Shown here one piece after another: positions 34,960 through 45,160 of a stretch of 64,000 nucleotides of DNA. Source of the DNA: Heliocidaris tuberculata (taxonomy: Eukaryota; Echinodermata; Echinoidea; Camarodonta; Echinometridae); NCBI GenBank assembly GCA_025618425.1, contig CM046846.1, forward strand, positions 2,082,642 through 2,146,641, in the 5' to 3' direction. Numbering within the stretch: position 1 is the first letter of the stretch; every line of letters begins with the position of its first letter. The notes under the pieces were generated by a model. That model was not told the origin of the DNA, did not search any database, and saw nothing but the letters and a program-made list of their open reading frames with translations. Position numbers and translations under genes: made by a program.

Positions 34960-35860
34960 TTGGCTTCTCAGCTCAGTAAGGTGTATCTGCATGGTACACA
35001 GCGCCTCTCCGTCATCGATCCAGCAGAGAGATGAGTAGTGAGATCTTCCTGGATCAAGTGACATTGAAGCTTCCATTGCAGTCAGACTTGATGAGAAGGT
35101 ATGAGTCTGGTTTGGTTCTCGATCACAATGAAGATACCCGCCCATCCATGGCCTAGATAGTAGCATGTCACACCTTCACGGCTCTGCCATTGATAGATGA
35201 GTAACGTAATACCAATGTGAAAAAATATGACTTCTGTAATTGGGGTAAGCAGTCCACTGTAGCACGATCATCCTTTGTGGTAGTCACATTGAAGCTTCCA
35301 TTGCAGTCACACTTGATGTGAAGGTTTGAGTCTGGTCTACGGTTCTCAATCACAATGAAGATACCCGCCCATCTATGTCGTCTGGATACAACTTGTTACA
35401 TCTTTTCGACCCTGCCAGAAAGGAGGAATGAAGATGAATTTTCTTTATACAAATCGAGCTATGTAGGAACGTTCTTGAGGTAACTCGTGTGTTATCATGA
35501 TACGCTCCATGAGATCTGCTCTCTTCACCAAGGCTAGACATGACTAGAATAGCTTCTACCTGTCCTTAGGAGTTTCCACTGTACGACTGGCTCCTGTTCT
35601 TCCTAGTTCCCCTTAGCTCTACAGCCTCCACAGCAATCGGCTTCTCAAGTGATATAAAGAAGTTATGTCATATTATTCCGTCTTGAAGTAACTGCACTTT
35701 GATGTGTTGATATTCTGAATACATGCTATTTTAGAAGAGGTTAAAGCTTTTTTTTTTTTTTTTTTACCATCCACTATATTGGCAGATCTTGCTTCCTCTT
35801 TGATTCTGTCATGACACTATTCTGTCTCTTAGCTTGGTAGCTTACTGTGCGTAACTGTGC
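34960..35860 (-). pseudogene. Fragmentary calpain-15 pseudogene
   Basis: Pieces of the intact gene at 45161-54435 appear in the same orientation and order. A zinc-finger-exon fragment (35795-35835, TTTGATTCTGTCATGACACT on the plus strand) comes first. Next is part of the ADL-RIMITHE exon (about 35465-35545). Then come two successive copies of the exon encoding [12 protein letters not shown] (35190-35411 and about 34970-35180). The first of these has in-frame TAG in place of the Y-L-D-H region; the second shifts frame after VIEN and hits TGA. Acceptor-like CAG is kept before both. Near-identity over about 90 bases of the [16 protein letters not shown] segment suggests fairly recent duplication or conversion. 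Confidence 0.8.
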
Positions 35861-36938
35861 GTAATTGTCCCCATGCACTTCCAACTGGAGCCAGTTCTCC
35901 ATTGTTCTCCATTGAAAGAAAAGAAGATATTTTCCAATGTTCCAATTTGCTTCTAAATATAGAAAAGTTGAGTCAGAATCGTATATTGGATTGGCAATCT
36001 TACTGGTTAAACCTGGCTGTTGTCACCATCCGCTCAGACTTAGCTGCTCTTCACTCTAATTATGGACAGTCAAAGCTGATCTTTGTGTCGAGACACTTTC
36101 TGTCATAAAAAGTTTTCCACTGTTCACAAGTTGATTTGAAATCCTTGGTTCTTCTTCTTTTCCATCTTTTATACCTCCAGTTGGTTTCTTCCTAGCTGGA
36201 ATAATTGTGTCGGCACTTTCCCATGTATAGATTCGTACCAGTCTTGCCTTAGGCTAGAGTACATCATGATAATAATTATGCTCTTCTCTGTATTTGAAGG
36301 CTCTCAGATGAAATCTTTCTCCCAGCCTTTCCAACTCTTCCTGACTCCAAATTGATTCTCGATAGAAAAATTGCGTGTGTAATCGTATGTAATCGTACTC
36401 CATAGAAGCCTTTGTGCTCTTTCTCTCAAGACACCTGAAACAATTAAGAACATGCACTCTTTTCGTCCTTCAAAACTTTCCATTGTACGATTAATACTTG
36501 ATCAGGCATAGAAAGATTTTTTTTTTAAATTTCAAAGCTCTTATTAGTTTCTTATTATAAGCCCCTTTCACAATTGGTCTGCGACCGTTTGCGACCATTT
36601 GGTCGCACGACAGGCTGCAACAGGCTTCAATCGCCATCGATCTCATCAGGTCGCAGAAAGGCATTCACAAATGCAACAGCGGTCGTAAAACAAAAGCGAC
36701 TAGAAGAGACCGTTGCACGAGTGTTAAAGTCGCATTTGCTCGCATATGCTCGTGCGAGTGGTCTTGCGTTCACATGCGTGTGTTGCACGAGTGATTGCGA
36801 GTGGCTTGACGCCAATCACAATAGTCGCACGATCGATTGCATGGTCGTGCGAGTGGATGTGAGACCATGCGATCGCTCGTGCGATTGAATGAGACCGGTG
36901 CAAGTGGTCGTGAGAGTATTCGTGCGAGTGGCATGGGG

Positions 36939-36976
36939 TATAAAAACCCCTTCGACAATTGACCGGTAGTCAGTTT
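36939..36976 (+). promoter_or_regulatory. TATA box and initiator inside transposon copy 1
   Basis: TATAAAAA starts at 36939 and GTCAGTTTC has its A at 36972, a 33-base spacing normal for RNA polymerase II core promoters. The same pair occurs in copy 2 (62367 and 62400). The start codon follows about 30 bases later. Confidence 0.6.
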
Positions 36977-37001
36977 CAAGTTGGCCTTCTTAATAGTCAA
37001 G

Positions 37002-37103
37002 ATGCCAAAGAAGAAAGTTACAAAGAAGAGAAAGTTGTTAGAGGAGGGCCCTGTTGCAGAAGATCATCTCCATAGTCCCCCTATATATACCCCCGAGGAA
37101 TAG
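37002..37103 (+). CDS. 33-codon basic ORF in transposon copy 1
   Basis: ATG to TAG, preceded by the TATA/initiator pair. The N-terminus MPKKKVTKKRKLLEEG is a strong monopartite nuclear localisation pattern, followed by an acidic/Pro end (SPPIYTPEE). It is kept in copy 2 with two substitutions and no frame damage. It may be the remnant start of a transposase or accessory protein whose remainder was deleted. No family recognised. Confidence 0.45.
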   Translation: MPKKKVTKKRKLLEEGPVAEDHLHSPPIYTPEE

Positions 37104-38891
37104 TCGCATACAGTCTCATACAGTCGTGCAACGGTAGTACAACGTTGTAAGATGTGCTGCGATCGGTCGTGCAACAGTCTCATGGTCTTAGCACAATCGC
37201 ACCCATTCGCAAGACTGGTCGCTATAGGTCGCTAGCGCACGTGCGAGTGTTGCACGACCTCCAGCCCACCCACTGCGACTATTGAGTCGTGCGAACTCTC
37301 GCATCTAATCGTGCAACGTTGTGCAACACTCATACGAGATTCGCACGACTGGTCGTACGACCTAATGCGAGTGAATCGATCGCATCTGGTCGTGTCTGGA
37401 TTTTGAGCATGTTCAAAGTTCAGATGCGACCAGTCACGACCGCCTCAGGTTCGTGCGACCGCCTGCAACGACTGCGAGTGGTCGCAAGACACCAAGCGTT
37501 CGGTCGTGCAACACCCCGAAAAATCTGTTGCAGGCGGTCGCAAACTGGTCGCAGACCAATTGTGAAAGGGGCTTAGATGGAACTTTGAGGCGGGATTATT
37601 CCATTTTGACAGAATCGTACGACACCTTGTTGACTAATGCCCCCTTTCCACAGGATGGAGACCTTTGGGCAATCATTGGGCGACCCAAAATAAATTGGCA
37701 AGATCTCTCAGCAGTATCCAAAAAAAAAACAACCAAAAAGTTGTTTCTGTGGAAACGCTCGGAAAGATCCGTGAGAGCTTATTGAGGGACTAAAATTCAA
37801 TTTTTAGCACATTTCATGGAGATATGTCGACAGAGACCTATGAGTGACCTTGGCGATCGCTGGGCATTCGATGAGAAACCAGAGAGTTCATTGAGCGCTC
37901 AATGCGCGATCAAAGGTGCTCTCTGAGAGCCCAACTGAAATCCCTGAGAGATGCAGCTGCGACCAACGGAGATCACTGAATGACCATTGAAAAAAATACT
38001 TTGGGCGGAAAGTTCACCAAAAATGTTGCGTTTGTTGAAAGATTGCCGAGAGATCATTGAAAGGCTGATGAGACCGTTGAGCGCTCGTAGAGAGATCACT
38101 GAGCATTTATTGAAAGATCGCTTCCCTCAGAGACCACTGAGAGACTGTTTTGAACCAGTTCAAAACTTGATGGAGACCACGGAGACCACAGAGATCACTG
38201 AAAGATCACTGAGAAACCATGGGATACCTTAGAGATCATCGAGAGCTCTCTGGAAGACTGTTGAGAGATCTGTCATTTGAGGAGGGGGGGATTCGATGGT
38301 CTCTCAACGGTCTCGCCTCTGTGGAAAGGGGGTGTTCATAATCTTACTTGAAAGGCACATTGAATCAAAGAGTTAGGGTCTATGATTATAAGGTTCACGA
38401 TCGTTCTTTTCTCAACAGCCAAAACAAGTAAAATATGTCTGTCCTTGAAAATGTCTGCTCTGTCTGACTGGTTTCCAGGCTATCTTCCTTGTTTCTTTTT
38501 GAGCTCAAGCTGGTTTCAAGTCCCTTTGTATCAGCTTCATCAAAGTCGATACCGTCAAATGTCTTACGATGTCTGAACACTGCATATACAGCCTATGGGC
38601 GCCGGAATGGATCATAGCGGAGCGGGGTGGGGGCATCGCCAAGAAAAGTACTTTTAAATAAAGGGTGCACCTATGAAAACCTAGGGGGAAACTTAAATAA
38701 TGTCACAAATTGACATTTTTATAACCCTATTTTGATTATTAATGCATTGTCCTAGGCTCTTTTATGATTTACTTATAGTCATGGATGCGTTTATCATTTT
38801 CCTGGACATGATGAATATTTGATAAGAAACTGGTTAGCTATTTGCGAGCGAGCAGAGCGAGCTAAACAATGATGCCTTTAGGTGAGAGACC

Positions 38892-39031
38892 TGGGGAGCA
38901 TTTCATGAAGCGTTTTGTCAGTGATTTTTACCGACAACTGTTATAAGCTACTGAAATCCTTGCATCTGATTGGCTGAGAGCAAATTTGTCGGTAAAAACC
39001 ACTGACAAAACACTTGATGAAACGCTCCCCT
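38892..39031. mobile_element. Palindromic MITE family P, copy C
   Basis: Starts TGGGGAGCATTTCATGAAGC and ends TTGATGAAACGCTCCCCTG. The central segment is in the opposite orientation to copy B (CTGATTGGCTGAGAGCAAAT). Confidence 0.88.
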
Positions 39032-39228
39032 GATGCCTAATTTATTATATATCAATTATTTATGATGATTTTATCCTTGGTTAATAGTATTAAAACTGGA
39101 AATTCGTTAATCTGCTTTTCACTTCATTTTATTATCCTATTTTATTCTACTGAATGAAATTCCAATTGCAATGAAGTCCAGGGAGAGAAAAACAAAATAT
39201 GTATACACAGAAAGGGGGCAAGGAAGGT

Positions 39229-39410
39229 GTTGGGGAGGATGGAGGGAGGGAGAGAGAGAGAAAGAGAGAGAAAAGGGGCAGAGAGAGAAAGAGAGAGAGA
39301 GGGGGGAGGGGCAGAGAGAGAGTAAGGGGCAGAGGGGCAGAGAGAGTAAGAGAGAGAGAAATGGGGCAGAGAGAGAGAGAGGGGGGGGGGGCAGATAGAG
39401 AGAGAGGAGG
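39229..39410. repeat. GA-rich microsatellite
   Basis: (GAGA)n with repeated GGGGCAGAGAGAGA units. Long charged frames across it are artefacts. Confidence 0.93.
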
Positions 39411-41890
39411 CACAATTAAATTACATACAGAATCATCAATCATTTCCCAACTTGACATATTCAAATTAAGTAACAACATAAATGATGCTTCTTGAAACAC
39501 TGAAATATTTGTGTACCAATGTATGTATATTTTACCTACAAAAGTGACAACTAGAAAACCATTTGCTGACTTTAAAAAAAATACAGAACATGTTACATCA
39601 TTCAAAGCTCTATGATAATTATGAGGGGATTCTTTGGTACTACATTACATCAACAAACAGTGATATAATTACATTGCACATGACTTGTAAGAAAGCAAAT
39701 CAAAACATGATTATACCTGATCAGAGGAGTTTTCAGTGATGGAAATACATAAGTATAGATTACTCTGGATATACCCTTTCATCACACATATAGCTAACAG
39801 TCTATACTGTAAACAAGCTTTTGAGATAAGTGAATACGACTAAGACGTGCATATAGTGCTCACCATACATATGCAGCAGTAAAAGAAACTTGATAATCAA
39901 GTCCTTTAAAAAGATAATACTCTTGTCCATTAACCCACTGGGTATGGGAACCAGGAGGTCCCTGTGGAAAGCCTATGGGAATAAGAGAATTCAGTAGTCA
40001 ACTGGTTAACATTCATATTTAGTACCAAAGTATAAATATACATGTATAAATATGTTAATATCTGAATAACCTGATAATCTCTTAACATATAAAATCTAAA
40101 ATATTTATTGTACAGTGTAACTGATTGAGTGTTTAGCTACATTAGTGTACTCCTATTTATAAAGAGATGATTCAGTTAGCAATAAAAAATCAAAAAGCTT
40201 TAAACAAAAGACATATTGAATAATCTTTTTTACCTTACATTCATCAGGTTAAAACAATCCATTTAGATTTCAGTGGAATCAAAGTTGCGTACAAAACATA
40301 ATGTACTTCAGACTTTATAGTTCCTAATTCTTAATATCAAAGAATCAAATGTTCGACTGTAGGTCCAAAAGAGACCATGTATTTTCCAATCAAAACTTGC
40401 CATCAATCAAAGCCCTATAAAATGATGTATAATCTAGATTTTAATATTTCTCAAAATAATAAACGCAACAACAAAAATGTACCTTAAATCTAAAGGTAGT
40501 AATTTAATACTAAGATTTGCAATGACATCACCCTCAAACGTGGTCTACAGAGCCAGCATCTATTAAGTTAAACAAGTAGACTGGATGAACGAAAGGAAAC
40601 TGGTAGGTCATTATAGAAATGTTTCACAACAAAATTCCCAATGGGTGTTCTATATAATAGAAAGCAATATGACAACAACAAAAAAGAAAAAAAAAGAAAA
40701 AAAAAAGAAAAAAAAAAAACCAGTTTCTAACATATGGATTCATAATTTTTCTCACAACTTTCCAGAGTTATAAAAAGTATTTTACAGCAGATTTATACAC
40801 AATTAAACAAATTGTTTTTAAATGATAAAAATGTGTTGTACTTTGTGTATTTAATCCCTGATAATCTACCTTGAAGCAGTGTAAAGATCAACACATCGTG
40901 CCTTACAATACAAATGTTGATGCTTGAAAAAAAAAATGCATACATTTGCACCTCATGAAGAGAATACATGTATATTAATTGCATAATATATTATAATGGC
41001 TGAATTGAATCAAGAAATGAAAGCACAAATTTGTGTAATTGGGAATAATAATATCCTTCTTTGGATAGCTGAGATAAATTAACTTCTGTACCAGAAAAAC
41101 TGTACAATTTCATGAATATAGATTAGAGTAATATTTAAATCTTTAATAGAACTTTGGTGAAAAGTAGATTTTCATACCAATATCCATTACATTAAGAACT
41201 GAATACCGGGAATTGAATACCGGTAATTGCATAAGTTCTTGGGCTAAACTTTGTAATTTGCAAGACTGCTGTATATATAGATATGAATAAAAATTAAAAC
41301 ATAAAATAGTGTTACCTCTCTAATAATATTTTTGGTTTTGGAAAATATATACATGTCGTTAGAATGTTAGAATGTGAATCTTTCATATGTATTTGTAAAA
41401 AAGTAGTCAATCAAGAAGATTTATTTTCTAGCAGTTTGCGCTTCTTCCTCTTGGAAAAGAGTGGACTGTAAAACATCATTTAGCTGAAACTTAGGCATTA
41501 GATGACCAGTCAAAGAAGAATATGGTGCAAAAGAAATGCCTTGTGACTAGCGGATAGTAACATGACCACCAAAAAAAAAAAAAAGGTCACAGAAAAGGAG
41601 AATATAACATTTAACATGTACTCTACACCTTTTATATATCATTACAAAACACTAAATTGAACAGAATGCAGAACTATACATTTGACCTCTCTTCTCAACA
41701 TCAAAGCGCACTTTCTAGTTTTAAAACATTGGGTTGAGATATAAAATCAATACTGTATATGGTTTATAACAAGAGCACATTACAAATCTAATTTGAAAGC
41801 ACAACAAGCACCAATTTAAAATTGGACTAATACATTTTGCATAAGCTATATATATATATATATATAATGCACATCTATATTTGTACAGAT
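39411..41890. other. AT-rich intergenic interval
   Basis: No coding exon recognised. It holds an A-rich tract (40680-40720) and scattered TTTATT on the plus strand that could be poly(A) signals for calpain-15 if its 3' UTR is long. Nothing decides between them. Confidence 0.45.
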
Positions 41891-41893
41891 CAT

Positions 41894-42254
41894 CAGGGGC
41901 ATCGATCCTGGAGGCGGGGGGGGGGGGGGCAGTTCCCCCCTCCCCAGAATATATGGGGGGCATACATATCGTTTTGCCCCCCCCCCCCCCGAATAAATCC
42001 GGAGGTGTAAAATAAAATAAGGAAAAATTATGGGAAACTCAGGAAATGAAACCTTCCAAACAATGAAATACAAAAGGTATTACACAATCAGACTTCAACT
42101 TCACCATGCACGAATTCTCTAATTTTCCCTGCTTCATGTAACCTTGGAGAAGCTGGTAATTAAGAGGCGTTAAAAAAATCCTTTGTGCAAAATGAACCTT
42201 GTTTACGTTAGGCTGTCTTGCTTCCCCAATCCGAAAAACTGATCGATGCCCCTG
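41894..42254. mobile_element. hAT-like MITE, CAGGGGCATCGATC termini
   Basis: The left end CAGGGGCATCGATCCTG and the right end GATCGATGCCCCTG are inverted. Flanks CAGATCAT and CAGACCAT match 7/8. Poly-G/poly-C runs lie at 41915-41930 and 41977-41990. Confidence 0.78.
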
Positions 42255-43162
42255 CAGACCATCTGATTCATTTCTGATCTTTTGATACACAATGTACCTT
42301 TTTGGAAGTTGATTTTCATCCCCTGTCCTCAAACTGCAAGCATTCTTCTTTTTTTTTTTTTCAAGATTACATATTACTCTGTTATGTGCATGTAGATGTA
42401 TCTCCATGATCTCTAGCTATTAGCATTTTAAATAAGTCCAATTATTGTAATAAACAGCAAAATAAAATTTCAGGGGTTGCTCACTGGTTCATCTGTTATT
42501 CACTTGGGAGTACTCTACATTTGTTCTACAAGACCACAATACATATAAATATAAATCTACGCATTATCAATTCAAAGTACTGCATAAAATACTACACAAG
42601 CAACTGCTATATAAAAATAATGGGTTGACATAAGACCAAAGCTATTGGCTTGGTAGGGTTATAGTACTCTTTAAGCTCCTGCATCACAACATGTAAATCT
42701 AATTGCACAAATCTGACTTTATCTAATGCAAATTTATATACATATACATTTCTTGAAAAAAAACAACTAATAGTATTCACCTTCGACCCCAGGTACATTG
42801 TATATAATACATGTACATTTAATTTTTTTAAGCATTTAATAAAATGCAAATATTTGAAAGGTACAAAAATACAGTGGAGAAAGTATCAAAAACACCCTCA
42901 AGTATTTGTTTGAATACATAGTGCAGTGTATGTGTAATAGTACATGTAAATATTGCTTCTACCATTCTATTACAGTGGTGGAGGCACTATCTCATGTCTG
43001 TTGAGATCCAGAAGGGCGTTAACTCATATAACTTACCATGGAGTTAAACCCTTATGGCTTTCAAAAGACAATATTATGTAATATGCAGATTACTTAGTGT
43101 TTGAATGTATAATTCTACTGTACCCTGTAAGTTCATAAATTTCCGGTATATTACAAATAAAA

Positions 43163-43302
43163 CGGGAGCGTTTCATGAAAGGAAGCTGTCGGATATTTTA
43201 TCCGACAACTGTTATAAGCTACTGAAATCCTTGCATCTGATTGGCTGAGAGTAAATTTGTCGGATAAAATATCTGACAAGTCCTTTCATGAAACGCTCCC
43301 CT
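43163..43302. mobile_element. Palindromic MITE family P, copy D
   Basis: Starts CGGGAGCGTTTCATGAAAGG and ends TCCTTTCATGAAACGCTCCC. Central segment oriented as in copy C; the arms share the TCGGATATTTTATCCGAC palindrome with copy B. Confidence 0.88.
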
Positions 43303-43314
43303 GCTTTGAACTAT

Positions 43315-43512
43315 ACTGTAAAACCAGAAACTTTGGCGACATAAAACTTTCGCAAATTGTTAATGATGGCTAATTTTGCAGCAAGAAACTTTCAAGAATG
43401 GCAATATTTCTATGTTGTTTCAACTGTGATTTTATTATTTCACGGCATGAAACTTTCGCGAATCTCAACCATTCGCCAAAGTTCTATGCACACAATAATT
43501 TCTTGTTTACAG
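43315..43512. mobile_element. TA-flanked foldback, CTGTAAA termini
   Basis: TACTGTAAAACCAGAAAC at the left and GTTTACAGTA at the right. The interior repeats GAAACTTTCGCGAAT-type words. A diverged relative is at about 21480-21647, ending GAAAGTTTCTGGCTTTATAG. Confidence 0.65.
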
Positions 43513-43794
43513 TATAGCGTTTGAAAAAAAAAAAACTTTTGGAACCTGACACAATTAGATGAAACAGAAGGATTTACCAATAGAAGCTCTAGAATATGGA
43601 ATAAAAATAAAACTGAATACACTACCCTAGGTGATATGGGGTTATAAGTAGATTTAAGTAGTCACTTCATGAAATAGGACTCATATTAAAAAAGTGAAAA
43701 CAAAGCTGAAAATAAAACGACAAAGGAAGATGGATGGATAGTACTAGTATCATCAAAGAAGGTGGAGGCCTGAGATGCCTTTCATAACAGGAGG

Positions 43795-44381
43795 TTAAAG
43801 GAAACCAAAACCCAAAGAGAGAATCAATGTTATTGGAAAGTGAGAATTCAGAGAAGCACTTTACAAAAAGTTTCATTAAAATTGGTTAAAAAATGAGAGA
43901 GTTATGGAAGTTTGAAAAGTCTCGTTTTACTTTCTATGGGGATCCTCAAATTGGCAAAATTGCTTCAAAATGGCTGATTTTGTGAACAACTCTCCTTTTG
44001 TTTTGTACACAGATTTTCAGATTTTCCCCATTATCTTTCAAGGTGCAGTTAATCTCCTTCTGAGCTCAACATATATTATGGGAAAATATATTTTACACCA
44101 CATATGTCGAGTTCAGGAGGAGACAAGGAGCACCCTGAGAGATAATGGGGAAAATCTGAAAATCTGTGTACAAAACAAAAGGAGAGTTGTTCACAAAATC
44201 AGCCATTTTGAAGCAATTTTGCCAATTTGAGGATCCCCATAGAAAGTAAAACGAGTCTTTTCAAACTTCCATAACTCTCTCATTTTTTAACCAATTTTAA
44301 TGAAACTTTTTGTAAATTGCTTCTCTGAATTTTCACTTTCCAATAACATTGATTCTCTCCTTGGGTTTTGGTTTCCTTTAA
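43795..44381. mobile_element. TTAA-flanked long-inverted-repeat element (TTAAAGGAAACC type)
   Basis: TTAA on both sides. Arms of about 260 bases are nearly identical inverted: AAAGGAAACCAAAACCCAAA against TTGGGTTTTGGTTTCCTTT, and GATTTTCAGATTTTCCCCAT against its complement. Spacer about 70 bases. Confidence 0.88.
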
Positions 44382-44423
44382 TTAGGAAATCTATATGGCG
44401 CCCAAGGTTTAAAGAGAGGGTTG

Positions 44424-44945
44424 AGTTCTGCGAAAGGTAAAAAATAATTGGTGAGCTTAATCATTTTCCTTATTACAATTGGAAGATTATTACAGTAGAA
44501 ATGTCCCCTGAAAAGGATTGCTCTTCAAATGCCCTCACATTCAAAATATTACAAGAAACGGCTGAAATGTTTGGGCCGAATGTGAGTGTGCAGTCCCATA
44601 TACACATTTCTATGTGCAGTGCATGTCACTCTCAGCAGGATTGAGTGAATTTTTTTCTCATTTTGGTGATTCCGAAACCTTACAGCATACACCAATTGTT
44701 ATGTAATATATAATCAATCTCTCCCAGTTGCTTTGACACAGTTTCTTTCACAATGTAATCGCATGACCAGGGTGCCGTTGCATAAAACTTGCTATTATAG
44801 TAACTTTGCTATTATAGTAACTTTTCATGGAATACTGGATTTTGATTGGCTCTTGAGCAACGTTACCATGGTAGTTACCATTGATGGCAAAGTTACTATA
44901 ATAGTAAGTCTTTATGCAATGGCACCAAGAACTCAATTTTACCTT
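44424..44945 (+). repeat. Dispersed repeat X, copy 3, interrupted by a foldback MITE
   Basis: Collinear with the inverted copy at 14293-14668 and partly with 20775-20985. It is split after CGCATGACCAG by the element at 44771-44926 and resumes as AACTCAATTTTACC. Confidence 0.72.
44771..44926. mobile_element. Foldback MITE, GGTGCC(G/A)TTGCATAAA termini
   Basis: Left GGTGCCGTTGCATAAAACTT and right TTATGCAATGGCACC. The inner arms contain TTACTATAATAGTAA; GTTACCATGGTAGTTACC is a small palindrome near the centre, close to GATTGGCTC. The uninterrupted copy of the host repeat at 20775-20985 defines the insertion point. Confidence 0.85.
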
Positions 44946-44969
44946 TGAGGTCTTTGCTGGATGAGAAAC

Positions 44970-45160
44970 AATGGGTGATGTGATGACATATGGTGTAGGC
45001 TGAAGTGAGTTCATACAGACCTTGGACTATGCAAGCCAGAGATGTCTTCTTGAGTGGAGGTGAGTTAAGAAGTCCAGACAGAGACCAGGGGTGGAGATCT
45101 TTGTGGGCTGAGATATACGAATGGCGATGTGATCATTTTAAGGTGTAGGTGAACTTGAGT
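44970..45160 (-). pseudogene. Decayed tandem copies of the calpain-15 terminal exon
   Basis: Directly after the calpain-15 stop, two further copies of the last-exon sequence follow at a spacing of about 150 bases. They are marked on the plus strand by GGTGATGTGATGACATATGG (45273 in the gene, 44972 in the farther copy) and GGCGATGTGATCATTTTAAG (45124). The nearer copy still reads as HRHSYISAHKDLHPWSLSG, like the genuine exon, then shifts frame; a separate frame keeps DISGLHSPR followed by a stop. Both are outside the gene's reading frame. Confidence 0.75.

Larger units (their letters stand above)
36558..37575 (+). mobile_element. 1.0 kb DNA transposon copy 1, TGCGAC/GTCGCA-rich, with internal promoter
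   Basis: TA borders the inverted termini AGCCCCTTTCACAATTGGTC. The body is saturated with GTCGTGCGAGTG/CGCACGAC words on both strands. A core promoter (TATAAAAA at 36939, TCAGTTT initiator at 36970) precedes a 33-codon ORF. Copy 2 at 61990-63002 is nearly identical end to end, so the family moved recently. The superfamily is unassigned; the TA target fits Tc1/mariner or Harbinger-type insertion. Confidence 0.85.

Noticed and set aside
34960..35560. A second functional calpain-15 paralogue
   Set aside because: In-frame stops, frameshifts and missing exons, including the catalytic ones.
36574..37785. Several 60-110 codon frames in the 1.0 kb transposon copies
   Set aside because: They are translations of TGCGAC/GTCGCA word repeats on both strands; only the short ORF behind the TATA/initiator pair has supporting context.
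39137..39605. Open frames over the second GA tract
   Set aside because: Same artefact: low-complexity translation only.
43970..44230. 86-codon frame inside a TTAA element
   Set aside because: Crosses the palindrome centre of the foldback; no homology recognised.
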